This document shows, piece after piece, positions 33,301-44,419 of a DNA stretch of 64,000 nucleotides. The translations under genes and the position numbers were made by a program. The stretch comes from Prototheca cutis (lineage: Eukaryota > Chlorophyta > Trebouxiophyceae > Chlorellales > Chlorellaceae), in NCBI GenBank assembly GCA_002897115.2, contig BCIH01000012.1:700275-764274 (forward strand), read 5' to 3'. Numbering within the stretch: position 1 is the stretch's first letter; each line of letters opens with the position of its first letter. The notes beneath the pieces are model-generated. The model searched no databases and had not been told where the DNA came from. It saw only the letters and a list, made by a program, of their open reading frames with translations.

Positions 33301-34855
33301 AGCGCGAGGTGCGCCAGCGGCGAGGCTAGGTCTGCGCCACCGGCATTGGCCGCGCTCGGGCCTGGCGTCACAGCAGCCGGCACGGCAGGGCTGGCCCTCG
33401 CAGCGACCTCGCGCTCGCACGTGGCCACACGCGGCACCACAAAGCCCACTGCCCGCGCCGGAGGCTGCGGCGTCGCGTTGGCGCCGCCTCCGGCGCCGCC
33501 CGTCCGCCGGGCAGGCCGCCGGACCAGGGGCGCGCCCAGCGTGCCGCGTACGACATGCGGGCCGTGTGCCGTCAGCGTGGAGGTCAGGTCGGGCATCGGT
33601 GTGGGGTCCTGCACCTCCGCCGTCAGTACCATGCCCGTGCCCGAGGGGTGGAATGCCACCGCCCGCAGCGAACGCCGTGTCCGCAGCACGATGACAGGGC
33701 CCTTGCCTGGCGTCTGTGCAATGGTGGGCACGTCCGAGGGCCCCGCGCCGCCGCTCGACGGGGGCGCGGATGCTGCAGCCAACACGGCACCATACTCCCA
33801 CATGAACAGCTGCACGCGTGCATTTTGGAAGGGGGACAGGTTAGGCTGGGTGCGAGAAATGGACGGGTGTGGCGACAGGGATCCGGGGCGCGCCCGGTTT
33901 CACAGGACAGCGGCCCCCGGCGGCGCACGAACACTGTTCCGGCCGTCCTACAACGTGAGACGACACGGCAGGCGCTCCCCCTCCAAAAAACAACAACAAT
34001 GCGTCTTGGCCCTCCATTCCATGTGAGAGTTCCAGGGCCCTTTCCCAGCACGCGTGACCCCCCTCCGTGCGCATGGCCCACCTCCACCAAGCACAGACCT
34101 TGTGGCCGCAGGCGACGGCCATGACGTTGGCAGAGGCATGGAAGGAAAGCGAGGCGATGGGCTTGCCAAAGGTGTGCCGCGCCAGGCACCGCCCCGTGAG
34201 CGCGTCCCACAGCCGCATCTCGTTATCCAAAGACCCCGAGGCCAGCAGGTGCGGCAGGCACGGGTGGAACCGCACAACCCATGGAGTGCGCCGGTGGCCC
34301 GTCAGCGTCCGCACCACGCGCCGCGTCCGCGCGCAGCTGATCTTCACGGTGTGGTCGCCACTGAGGAAGGATGGGTGCCGTGGAGGTGGTAAGGACGGTC
34401 AGATGCCGGGAAGCAGTACGGAAACACGGTACTTCCAGCACATGCCGTCCACGCTCCACGACGACCAGTGCCCCTCGAGTCGGACTCCCAAACATCGGGC
34501 CTGCCCATGGCCAAACCCTCCATGCCCCCTCAGCTGAGCACATGACGGTCCAGGAAAGGACTCAGGCAGGCCCACATGCCACACACATGCCACACACATG
34601 CCACACTGAGGTGCAGTGGACTCACTGCGAGGAGGCCAGGAGCGTCCCGTCGGCATTGTATGACACGGCAATGGTCGACCGTGGAGGTGGGTTGAACGTG
34701 CTGTAGTGAGCCGACGAATGCTCCAAGAAGTCATCCTCGCTCCAGCGCTCGATTTCCTTGATCAGGGAATGGTTCGCGTGGGGCAGGCGGCCCAGGGAGG
34801 AACCCAGACCGCTCTCCCGCTGCTGAAGCAGGTGCGCCAGGTGCGGGGTCTCCAT
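30366..34855 (-). CDS. AMBRA1-like WD40 protein
   Basis: In animals AMBRA1 is a scaffold of autophagy initiation and a substrate receptor of CUL4 ubiquitin ligases that targets cyclin D. Exons 34855-34626, 34360-34099 and 33809-30366 join in phase to 1,311 residues (human AMBRA1 about 1,300). The N-terminal WD40 repeats are diagnostic: TIAVSYNADGTLLASSHGDHTVKI, then GHRRTPWVVRFHP (GHRRTPW at residues 98-104), LASGSLDNEMRLWD, PIASLSFHASANVMAVA and LFMWEYG. A second set of beta strands lies near VHEVRVFSL and SVQFSPCSRHVLLAYG. Between and after them are long Ala/Pro/Gly-rich disordered stretches. Near the C-terminus an imperfect repeat of about nine residues (AAEQRxAAF) occurs three times. The assignment rests on the N-terminal repeats. 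The bulk of the protein is too biased to compare by eye. Confidence 0.75.
30590..30680. repeat. Coding minisatellite in the AMBRA1-like gene
   Basis: A unit of about 27-30 bases with the core CTGTTCTGCTGCAAACGC is repeated about three times and encodes AAEQR-type units near the protein C-terminus. Length variation between strains is likely. Confidence 0.7.
34574..34607. repeat. ACATGCCACAC direct repeats in AMBRA1-like intron 1
   Basis: About three tandem copies of an 11-base unit lie 20-50 bases from the donor site of intron 1. Confidence 0.85.
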
Positions 34856-36184
34856 GTGCACTCCTTCAGGCTATGCCTGCGTCCATGGTCATCTCAAACA
34901 CCTCCAATATGGAGTATAATAAGCAAGGTGAGAATCCCATGCCCTGCCAGGGCCGTATGTTGGTTTCGCCGCGAGGGGAAGGGTTCACGCCCTTCGCCCC
35001 CCGCGACACCTGGGGCAGCTCTCAGATCGCTCCGATGCGCCTTTCGCCGGGATAAACGGCATGGTAGAGGGGAAACAAAGTTTAAGATTGGAATGAGCAA
35101 GCCTCATGTTGCGGTGGCTTTGCGAAGGTGCCCGAGATGCCGAGGGATTGCCTCGGGAAAGTGGCGAGAGAGCTTTTCGCGACCGCCGCGGCACGGGAAG
35201 ATTCGGGCCCGTCAGCGCAGCGGGCATTCCCAGTCAAAATGTTACCTCGTGCACTCTTGTATTGCCCCCAGCGCTCAAAGCCGCCCAAGTGCCTGGGATC
35301 ATCCTCGCAACCATACAAACGTTTGTGCTGCACAGAAAATGTGGCTGGCTGGCCAGTTATTGAATGTGAAGGACCGCCGCTGTTGTCAACGTGAAATGAG
35401 TACGGTTCTCTGAAAATGAAGATCACACCGAGGCCGCAGGGCGCTTTGGGAGTTTGGCAGGAAACCCCAAACTGCCCAAAGCTGGGGGGTATTGGGTTCC
35501 TTGATCAAAGGGCAGAGAAGTCCTCGATCAATCTCGCTTGCTTGAGCCGCCTTAACCGGTTGCACAGTTGCTGGCAGCTGCTGACTGCATCAAGCACGAA
35601 CTGCATGTTTGGTTGCATGAAATCCTCACCACTGCGCTCCTGTCCTGATCAAACACCCAAACTGCATTGCAAGGTGTTCGGCGTCACTTCCTAGGGGGTA
35701 CAGCCCGTCCACCAACCATGCCCACCGTCGCCCAAAGACTGATACCTGCTGTCGAAAATGGTAACATATGAATTCATAATGACTACGTGCCTCATTAAAA
35801 CAGACATTTCAAAGGACACTGTGCTTAGTCTTGCCTTTCGATCCACGAGGTTGGGAGGACCTGGGGGACTGCAGGCCTTGAAGATGCCCTCTCAAACACA
35901 ATGCGTGGTCTTGGGAGGAGCCTTCCGAAGGTACCTGAATGCCACTCGCTCCCGTAGGCAAACACGGCATGTCTCAGGAGCCTGTAATCTGGCATACTGC
36001 ACTTCATTTGCATTTTGGACCGTAGGAATTGGAGGAGGAGCCACTCAGTGGGTTGAGGGAGGACCGAAGGCTGCTGCCCGTTGTGGGAGCGCTTGCACCC
36101 GACAGTTCCCAGGCAGGCAGCGTTCGATCAGGCACATCACCCCCCGCATTGGCGTACACCTCCCCGCACGCTGCAGGAGTGAAA
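34856..36184. promoter_or_regulatory. Divergent region between AMBRA1-like and SRP receptor genes
   Basis: 1,329 bp between head-to-head starts. It is less GC-rich than its flanks around 35400-35900. A CTGCAG|GAGTGAAAATG sequence just before the 36185 start could be the acceptor of a 5' UTR intron. I see no gene in it. Confidence 0.5.
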
Positions 36185-38441
36185 ATGCTTGATTACTTTT
36201 GCATCTTCACGAAGAGCGGGGCCCTGCTCTGGGCCCTGTCGCTGAGCGCGGTGAAGGGGGAGCCCGTGAACGCGCTGATCCGGGAGTGCCTGCTGGAGGA
36301 GCGCACGGGGGAGACGACCTTCACCTACACCCCTTCCTCCGGCCCCGCCTACTCCCTCAAGTGGACCCTGAACAACGGCCTGGGGCTGGTCTTCGTGGCC
36401 GTGTACCAAAAGGCGCTGCAGCTGCGCTACGTCGACGACCTGCTGCGACGGGTGGCCGCTGCCTTTGCGCCGCGGTACCAGCCCGGCAAGCTGAGCTACG
36501 CGGAGTTTGAGCCCACATTCTCGCGCTTGCTCCGTGAGTGCGAGGAGCGTGACGCCGCGCGGCAGGCACGGGACCGGGTGCCGGGGTCGGCCGTTGGCCG
36601 GGGCACGGGTGCGCATCGCGGGGGCGCAGCGTCCAGCGCCGGGCCCGGGTGCAGCGATGACGAGTCAGAGGACGAGAGCGAGGACGGCCACGGCAGCAGC
36701 GCGGCCCTGCGCGGCGACCCGGCAACTGCAGCGGCGACGGGTGAGCCCAGCGAGACGGACGCGAGCAGCGCGGCCGAGGGCGCCGCCGGGTTTGACACGT
36801 CGCGCATCAGCCGGCGCCTGGCGCGTCGCGGGGGGCCCGGCGGCCGGCCGCCCCGCCGCGGCGAGCCCACCTCCAAGGACGCTCCCGCCAAGGACGCTCC
36901 CGCCAAGGCCGCGCCGGCCCGGCGGGGCAAGCAGGCGCGGACGTGGGGCGATCTGGCCGGTGAGGAGCGTGTTGACCCGACGACGCTGGACTACACCGAG
37001 GGCACGCCCGCGGCTTCTGAAAGCGAAGCCGCCGCCGATTTCAGCCGGCTCAGCCTCGTGGACGCCGATGACAGCGATGCATACAGCGAGCTCGAAGCCG
37101 AAGCGGCAGATGCCGCCGGCAACAATCGCAGCGCCAGCCGCGGCGGCGGTTTTTTCTCGTCGCTGGTGCGGGGCCTGACGGGCACGGCGGCGCTGACGCG
37201 CGAGGACATTGCGCCGGCGCGTGCGGCACTGAAGTCCAAGCTCCTGGAGCGCAACGTTGCCGAGGAAATTGCGGAAAAGGTGTGTGAGAGCGTGGTGGCG
37301 GGGCTGGAGGGCAAGCGCTTGGCGTCGTTCACCCGCGTGTCCACCGCGCTCCGCGACGCCGTGGAAGCCGCGCTCACCCGCATCCTCACGCCAAAAAGCT
37401 CCATTGACGTCCTCCGCGGCGTCCGTGAAGCCAAGGTCGGTTAGTCTTCTGGTGTGTCGGTTGGTTGTTGATGGGTTCTTGTTGATTGTAGGTTTTCTGT
37501 TTTGTTTTGTTCCGGTGTGGGGTGATGTGCTTGTTGAGGATACTACAACAACAGGATTGGATCTGGTGATCGAATGTCCGGGGAGGAGAGAATGAAACGT
37601 CTGCATCGCTCTGTGTGGAAGCAGCCAACCAGTCAGCAACGATCCACCCCCGATCTCCAGGCGCGTGGCCGTCCGTACACGATTGTGTTTGTGGGCGTGA
37701 ATGGTGTCGGCAAGTCGACAAACCTGGCCAAGATTGCGTACTGGCTGTGTCAGCACGGGGCCAGCGTCATGATCGCGGCCTGTGACACCTTTCGCTCCGG
37801 CGCGGTGGAGCAGCTCAAGACGCACTGCGCGCGACTGGGCGTGCCGCTGTTTGAGCGCGGGTACGAGCGCGACCCGGCCAAGGTGGCGGCCGAGGCCAGG
37901 GCCGCCGCGGCCAGAGCGGGCGCTGACGTGCTGCTGGTCGACACAGCGGGGCGAATGCAGGACAACGAACCCCTCATGCGTGCGCTGAGCAACCTCATCA
38001 CGCTCAACGACCCAGACCTTGTCCTGTTTGTGGGCGAGGCCCTCGTCGGCAACGATGCCGGTGCGTGCGTGTGTGTGTGTGTGGGGGGTGGGGGGGGGGG
38101 GGGGGTTCATGTTGGCCGGTTGGAAAGGTTGCGGCACACGCGCACATAGCAACAACGACGACCATGAATGGCAGACCAACCAAGTAATTCCTGAGATTCT
38201 TGCAGTGGACCAGCTGACCAAGTTCAGCCGGCGGCTGGCAGACCTGGCGCCGGGGCCCAACCCGCACTTGATCGACGGCATCGTGCTGACCAAGTTTGAC
38301 ACAATCGACGACAAGGTCGGCGCAGCGCTGTCCATGGTCTACACCTCGGGCGCACCCATCGTCTTTGTGGGGTGCGGCCAGACGTATGTTGACCTCAAGC
38401 GACTCAACGTCAAGAGCGTCGTGGCCTCACTCCTCAAGTGA
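36185..38441 (+). CDS. SRPRA: Signal recognition particle receptor subunit alpha
   Basis: GTPase that docks SRP-ribosome complexes at the ER membrane by pairing with SRP54. Exons 36185-37435, 37661-38060 and 38206-38441 join in phase to 628 residues (human about 638). The SRX domain (1-130) that binds the beta subunit starts [19 protein letters not shown] and contains [16 protein letters not shown] charged linker with short repeats ([16 protein letters not shown]) follows, as in other SR-alpha proteins. The N domain begins near [13 protein letters not shown]. The G domain has P-loop GVNGVGKST (residues 429-437), [13 protein letters not shown] (the SRP-GTPase insertion), DTAGRM (511-516), TKFD and the C-terminal [22 protein letters not shown]. 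The eukaryotic SRX domain separates it from chloroplast FtsY. Intron 2 has a G-rich tract. Confidence 0.95.
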
Positions 38442-40162
38442 GACATGGGGCTCCAGTGTGGGATTGCTCAAGAGAGAAGAAACTGCTCATCCGGAGACAA
38501 GCTCATCCAGAGGGGATGAGCTGCTCAAGTGAAGAGCTGCTACTGATGTGGCACGAGTGTGGGGTTTGGCGAGCGCCGTCCCCTCTGACGTGCCCCGGCT
38601 GGTGCATGGGAGGCAGGCTCTGTGTGTGCACGGCTCAATCTCCTGGTCATGTTGCGCTTTGACAATGCCAGAAACATATGCTCTAGAGGAGGAACTGAGT
38701 AACAAGGGCGTCGAAATGTCTGAGACACAGGACAGTCCACCGCGCAAGCACAAGCTGAAAGGTTTGGGTAGTGGACCAAAAGGGAAGCAGCCCCACGGTT
38801 GAAAACAAAGAATCAAGTCGAGAGTCACAGCAGGGCAATCTGTGAGCCATCACCTTGCCACATTCAATATGACATGGCATCAGAGCCCTGCATTGCTTGC
38901 GCCTCCATGTCCTCAGAATCCTGCATCATCTGTACCGACATGTCTTCAGATCCCCGCACCGCTTGCGTCGACATGTCGTCGTCGCAAGCGTCGTCTTTGT
39001 CTGGTCGGGAAAACCCGCCGCGTTGGGTGGACTTGGGCATGCCAGAAGGCTCAGCTCTCACCCTAGAAGCTGCCTCGCCGATGTCGCCACTCTCGCTGTA
39101 ATACATTGCGTCGATGCCCCGTAGAGCTTCGGCGGTCATCAGGTCTCGCTTGCCAGCCTGCATGCTCTCCTCGCCGCCATAGGCACTCACCTGCCAATGG
39201 ATACGCAATGCAATGGCGTGTCAGTCTCCACAACCACATAGACACGTACCACCGTTCACTTTGAGAGGCTGCGTTGCGTAGCCTCCACGGCATGCGCCCC
39301 ATTCAGGAGTGTGCTAGGAGCCCCACCGGGGTCCATCCACTGCATGGCCGCACCTCCTCTGGCGTGGGTGGCGGGGTTCGGGTGCCCTCGCGCCTACCAA
39401 ATGCTCTACCCGGTCCCGCAATAGACATGTTGAGATCTGGACAGGGTCGCACGGGTTTAGCGCAACGCGTCCTGCAGGCAGCGACAGACAGCGAAGGCCA
39501 GTTAGTCCAATACCCTGGTGCCCTGCACGGCACATGCAACTCTGCCAAGAGTGATCCACCTGTTGAAGTGTGGAGCTATTGATGTCGTGCTCGACAGACT
39601 ACAAGCTGTGTACATTGCTGTCGAAAGGAGATCGTGCAAGGTCCTGCGCTTGCTGTTCGTTCTCAACAATTGCCATCCGTCGCGCCGAAATATCGTGAAG
39701 CCGAGCCGAAGGGACGAAGCTCAACAACGTTGCATCGCATGTTGTGGCAAACATTCTTCGACCCACTCACCCAAATCTGAACCGTATGCTTGAGACGCAC
39801 GTTAGAAATACATACATCGAGACGCACGCGAGTATGGCAGCTCTCTGTGTCCTGTCGACATCCCGGAGTCCTGCAGTGAGGGGCCCAGTCGGACCCGCCG
39901 GAATCCCACGCCGACCCGCCCTCCCCAGAGGACAACCAATTTGGCGACTTAATGCAGTGAGACTGTAGGGCTGGGTTGCGTTATCTGCATGTCGATGGTT
40001 CCGACATTGGCTGGCGATGATCGGGGGCGGCGATCAGCAGTGCATGGACGGTCCGTACCGCCACTCCAATCGACACCACAGGGAGTTTCCCGGCCCCGCG
40101 CAAAACTAACAATTGATCAGATCAACGCCTCGGAACCAACTGGAGTTGATTTCGGAGGTGAT
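38442..40162. other. Poorly coding region between SRP receptor and the small gene at 40163
   Basis: 1.7 kb with no recognised gene. A possible minus-strand gene (38864-39363) is listed separately. The remainder shows no supported exon. Confidence 0.4.
38864..39363 (-). CDS. Possible minus-strand gene fragment, unrecognised
   Basis: An open stretch from about 39363 reads GGAAMQWMDPGGAPST and then AHAVEATQRSLS up to a donor AA|GTGAAC (exon end 39260). An in-phase exon from 39185 continues YGGEESMQAGKRDLMTAEA and LRGIDAMYYSES, then a Ser/Asp/Met/Gln-rich tail with repeats of the type SEDMxxQxMQ. The stop is at 38864. Residue composition and the phase match suggest real coding sequence. The 74-bp intron is short for this window, and the true start is not resolved. 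I recognise no family. Confidence 0.35.
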
Positions 40163-40822
40163 ATGGGGCGCGCGGCGCCGTACGCGGGGCATGAGCCACA
40201 GAAGAGCAAGGCCAATGGTGGGTGAAGGTTGAGTGTCTGGTGTCTGGTGTCGGAGGTGCCGGAGGTTTTTGACCGGTTCATGGCAATCCTATCCATGGTC
40301 GCTGAAATAGCGGACATATCCGTGACAGCAGATGTCTCCTGAATGTGGATGCACGCATTTACAATTGCGGGAAAGAACAAGCCTCCACCTTGCTCCCTTT
40401 GTGGTTGCACATGCCGACAGTTGTCCCCAAGCGCCAATTCCGTGCAGCCACAACAAAGTTCACCGTTCCCAAGCCTGAGAAGCCACACCAGGAGGGGTAC
40501 ACCGAACGCACCCAGCACTATGTTGAGGAGCATGAAGGCGACATTCAGGTGGGACGTGCTGTCGATGCAGTGTTACCTTTCTGAGGCCACCGCGTACACG
40601 GAAAGGATGCATGCCGACACTTTTTTGACTCCCTACCGATGGGTCGGCGATGCTGGCACCCACGCGCGTGTCACCATCCCCAAGAATCATCCACAGGAGT
40701 TTGGATACGCCGCCAAGGACGCACCGCATGCGGCTCCGCTTAATACACGACACCGGCACGGTCCCGTGGAAGGCGACAACCCCGCTGCGGGCGGTGGTGC
40801 CCAGGTGTACGAACCACGCTGA
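40163..40822 (+). CDS. Small hydrophilic protein, unrecognised (three exons)
   Basis: Exons 40163-40217, 40421-40548 and 40697-40822 join in phase (1, then 0) to 102 residues. Donors are ATG|GTGGGTG and CAG|GTGGGA; acceptors are GACAG and CACAG. The intron sizes (203 and 148 bp) are typical here. The protein runs MGRAAPYAGHEPQKSKAN, then TTKFTVPKPEKPHQEGYTER and YVEEHEGDIQ, and ends with an FGYAAKDAPHAAPLNTRH-type, His- and Pro-rich tail. There is no signal peptide or membrane segment. A longer N-terminus starting at an upstream ATG (39995) in the same frame is possible. The function is unknown. Confidence 0.5.
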
Positions 40823-41257
40823 CGGGCAATCCGGTTATAGCAGTATCACTGCTGTGCACGCCGACGTCTGTGTCACACTCGTACTTGCGGCGAACGATTT
40901 CTCTCTTTGTGACTGCTTTGCTGCCCTGTGATTCTACCTTTCCACTGGCTCTGCCATCGTTTCCACTTATGGAAGGTGCGGGGCCATGAGCAAATGGGCT
41001 CCCCGATGAACAACCCACCCTCCGCCCTGGGTGGTAATACTCTTTCTTTGCTGTGACATTGCTGGCATATTTCTTACAAGTACGCCAGGCACCCACAGAG
41101 CAAAGCGCCGTGCCGAGGGCCTGCCAAAGCTGTGAGCCCGTGCATGGGGATACTCACTTGCAGGGGAGGTTAGAGCCGACTGCGGCCGGCACACATTCAG
41201 ACCCAGCTCGACAAACGGCCAAAACAACAACGCTCCAGCTCCCCAACGCCAGCCAGT
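40823..41257. other. Intergenic region between convergent genes
   Basis: 435 bp. TTACA at 41074-41078 is a TGTAA on the minus strand, about 180 nt past the uL15m stop, and is a candidate polyadenylation signal for that gene. Nothing else is seen. Confidence 0.5.
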
Positions 41258-42420
41258 CTATGCCACTGGCGTGGTTGGGAGGTCGCGCTTGGGGGGCAGC
41301 TCTCCCACCCGGTCAAACCTGGGCTCCAGCTTTGGCGGCGGCCGCGCGGCACGGGGCAGGATCCTGAGCTTGCTGGCAAACCACTCTGGTCGCGTCAGTG
41401 CACGTAGGCCCAGCTGGTTGTAGTACACCGTCGTGACCGAGCCGCCCGCAGCCTCCACCGCTGCACGGGCCGAGGCCGAGACCTGGCTCACCTCCAGCTG
41501 CACGGGAAGGTCCCAACGGGCCGCGCCGCGGCCCAGGAGCTTGACACCGTGGCCGAGCTTGCGGCCCACCGCGCCCGAGTCTCGCAGCTCCTTCATCGTG
41601 ATCACGCGCCCCACGTCAAGCCGCCCCTGCGCCAGCCACACGCGCAGCTTGTCCAGGTTCAGAGGCACGTAAGTGCGCGTAAAGGGGTTGTGGAAACCCA
41701 CCTTGGGCACACGCAGCCGGTACGGAGTCTGCCCGCCCTCAAAACCAGGCTTCACGCCGCCGCCTGCAATGGAGATTTGTATGTGTTTTGAGTACACTTT
41801 CCATTTCTTTGCTTGTGTGCAGGGGAAATGCATGTGTGCGCAACACCCTTTGACGATGCACCAATGAGGGTGACAATGTCATGCATGTGCGCTGCCAAGG
41901 GCCGGCGCAGTGCGCACCACTACCGCCACCCATGCAAGCCAGTGCGTGTGACAGCAGCTCACCTGACCGCGCGTTTTGGCCCTTGTGGCCCTTGCCAGAC
42001 GTCTTGCCATGACCGGAACCAATACCGCGACCCAGGCGCTTAATCTGCGTGGTACAGGGCAGGCACACGCTAATCCCTCGGGGTTGGGGCACCGCTAGGC
42101 CAGCCCTTCCGGGCCTCCTCCCCAACCAGCCCAGGACGGCCACCGTTCACCCGCTCAGCCCGCACAAAGCATGATGGAATCGTACGCACCGAATGTGTGG
42201 CTCCGGGATTGTCTGCGATGTTGTTCAGGGCGACAAAGCCCTCCGGCACGGGCGTGCTGTACCACCGAGAGGAGATCGTCCCGGCGAGGCAGCCCTGCTG
42301 CTGCAGCTGCGCCCAGGACCTTCCAGAACCCGATGCGCATGTCTGAACTGGGCTGCTAGACTGAGGGGCCCATGCGGACAGAACAGCCCGCAGGCTGAGG
42401 AGGGACCGCAGGCCAGCCAT
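41258..42420 (-). CDS. MRPL15: Mitochondrial large-subunit ribosomal protein uL15m
   Basis: Component of the mitochondrial 50S-like subunit. Exons on the minus strand are 42420-42190, 42044-41963 and 41763-41258, joined in phase to 272 residues. The N-terminus [17 protein letters not shown] is a mitochondrial presequence. The conserved core starts [41 protein letters not shown], which is the L15 signature (given here across exons 1 and 2). It continues [18 protein letters not shown] and [19 protein letters not shown]. The C-terminal extension [19 protein letters not shown] is found in mitochondrial, not plastid, L15. It is divergent from the PITH-domain gene, 342 bp away. Confidence 0.93.
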
Positions 42421-42762
42421 CCTCTGCCGCCTCAGGGTCTGGCCACTCCACCCAGGACACCTACGGAGGAGTCGACGCTCCCACTGTACCAGACAGTTAC
42501 AAACAAAATTGCATCTACAATGCTGCGATCGCCACGCTCCTGCGTCTGGTGATAGGTTGGTGCTTGCCTGCATGCATGACGATGCGTCACCAGCGCCTCC
42601 CCGTGAGGAGTGGGTCTCTCAAAAAAATCACTCCAGCCCATGCTCGCCTCTGGCTCCACCCCATTTCAGCACACCGCCTCTCCCTCAGCCGGCATGTGCC
42701 GATACACATACGCTTGAAATCGCATGACGTGGTTTGTCTGACGAAGTGCAGCCGCGATCACC
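42421..42762. promoter_or_regulatory. Compact divergent promoter between uL15m and the PITH-domain gene
   Basis: 342 bp separate start codons at 42420 (minus) and 42763 (plus). No coding sequence is seen. Confidence 0.5.
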
Positions 42763-43742
42763 ATGGTGGACCTGCTGGATCACATCAGCTGGCAGGCCGT
42801 AGAGTGTCTGAACGAGCAGCATGACCATGCCGCGGCGAACGCTCTAAAGCAGGTCCGCCGGACCCCTGAAAGTCGAAATTCAAATGCCGTGAACTTGAAA
42901 ATTACAAGTACTGCGCCGAGAATTGCGTGAGATCCCATGCGTGGGGGACCCAGCGAATGTTCCTCATGACACACGGGAGCCCCAATGGTCTCTCCCTGCA
43001 CCACCGCATCTGCAGGGACTGCGGGAGGACAGCGGGCTCTACTTGGAGAGCGACACCGACGAGCAGCTGTTAATCCACATCCCCTTCAACACCGCGGTCA
43101 AGCTCAGCGGCCTGATTGTGCAGTGCAAAGAGAGGCCAGAGCAGGTACGACGCTCGTGGGGAGGTTGCATGCTGCCGGGGGGGGGGCCGGGGGCAAACGG
43201 CTCACTTGCCTAGTCCCCCAATATTCCCCACCCCAGGCACCACGACACGTTAAGCTGTTTGTGAATGAGCCGACGATAGGATTCTCGGAGGCCAGCGGCC
43301 GTGCCGGCCATGCCGAGTTTGAACTCACCCCTGCCCAGCTGGCAGGCGAGAGGCTGCAGCTCAAGTGAGCCGCGAGAGCTTTTTGTTGGAGAAGGGGGGG
43401 AGGAGGTCCTGGGTTGGCAGCTGCTTCCGGGATGCTGTGGCCCCGTCCTGTGCCAGAAGCATTGTCGTGCCGTTGGGGGTGGTGGTGACTCCTCTGTGCG
43501 CCGCCAAGGCCCCACCGATCCCCTGGGCCCCCCCCCTTCTCCACACGCACACACGCACACACTACCAAATGGCCTGCAGACTGGTCAAGTTCCAGAGGGT
43601 CAACACGCTGACCATATTTGTGGAGGACAACGCTGGAGATGCCGAGTCGACGGTGGTCGAGAAGCTGGCCCTGTTTGGCCAGGCAGGTGACACGTTCAAT
43701 GTCTCCGAGCTCAAGGACCTGTCCAAGGAGCAAGGCTCATGA
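42763..43742 (+). CDS. PITH domain-containing protein
   Basis: The PITH domain is a beta-sandwich that binds the 26S proteasome in thioredoxin-like proteins and also stands alone in PITHD1. Exons 42763-42852, 43016-43144, 43237-43364 and 43580-43742 give 169 residues. The start VDLLDHISWQAVECLNEQ and NALKQ match the plant form. Next are LESDTDEQLLIHIPFNTAVKLSGLIV, VKLFVNEPTIGF, LKLVKFQRVNTLTIFVEDN and the end KLALFGQAGDTFNVSELK. No thioredoxin CxxC domain precedes it, and the length equals a single PITH domain. It is divergent from uL15m. Confidence 0.92.
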
Positions 43743-44419
43743 GCTCCACAGGCGGTACCGTCATCTTGAGGACCTGGTGGGCGGGGGAGGCAGGAGTCCT
43801 AGCTCTTCTCTGGGAAGAGACAGCATGACCCAACCCTCCCCCAGGAGGCAGTGACGGATACAACTACACTCTGGTCTGCTCCTCCTATTCTCTCATTCTG
43901 CTGTTATGACGCAGGGCCTCGTTACATCGGATGGGAAAGGCACGCCGCGCGACAAATCAGGGGAGACAGCACTGCAGACAGACCAGTGTCACTCGTGCAT
44001 TAGGAGTTTGGAACGGTGGGGCCCGGGGTCAAGCACAATGGGCCCTCGTCAGGACAAGGGGAAGGGCTAGAAAAGCATGTGCGCTCATTCCACGGGCCCC
44101 ATGGCGAAATCAACGGGCTAGGGGGCAACGGGGAAGGCGTTTGTCGGCAGTCAGATGATGGTATGACACCGGAACGGAGAAGGGACCAACCTCAGTGTTG
44201 CGTACATGGGGCCCAAGGTGAAGGGTGGGCATACTGTATGTGATTGCTGCAAGCTGTTTACGTGTGTTTGTAGGGGAGGTCTTGAGCCAGGCACCTTTAC
44301 GAGCACAGCCACGTTGGCCAAGCCAGGCCAGGTCGTCCGATGAACCCTGGGGCACACGGAGCCCTGACTCGCGAGAAAACACACCGGTGGTCCGGGATCA
44401 AAGTGAGGGGCTGTGGCAG
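43743..44419. other. Intergenic region between convergent genes
   Basis: 677 bp between the PITH-domain stop and the stop of the large minus-strand gene. I see no coding or RNA gene. Confidence 0.5.

Noticed and set aside
36665..38335. A 556-codon open frame antisense to the SRP receptor gene
   Set aside because: It mirrors a GC-rich coding region with strong codon bias and crosses the introns of the real gene. It shows no family motif.
40117..40533. Minus-strand frame with hydrophobic LLNIVLGAFGVPLLVWLL resembling a membrane protein
   Set aside because: It lies opposite the better-supported plus-strand exons at 40421-40548. It has no splice or family support.
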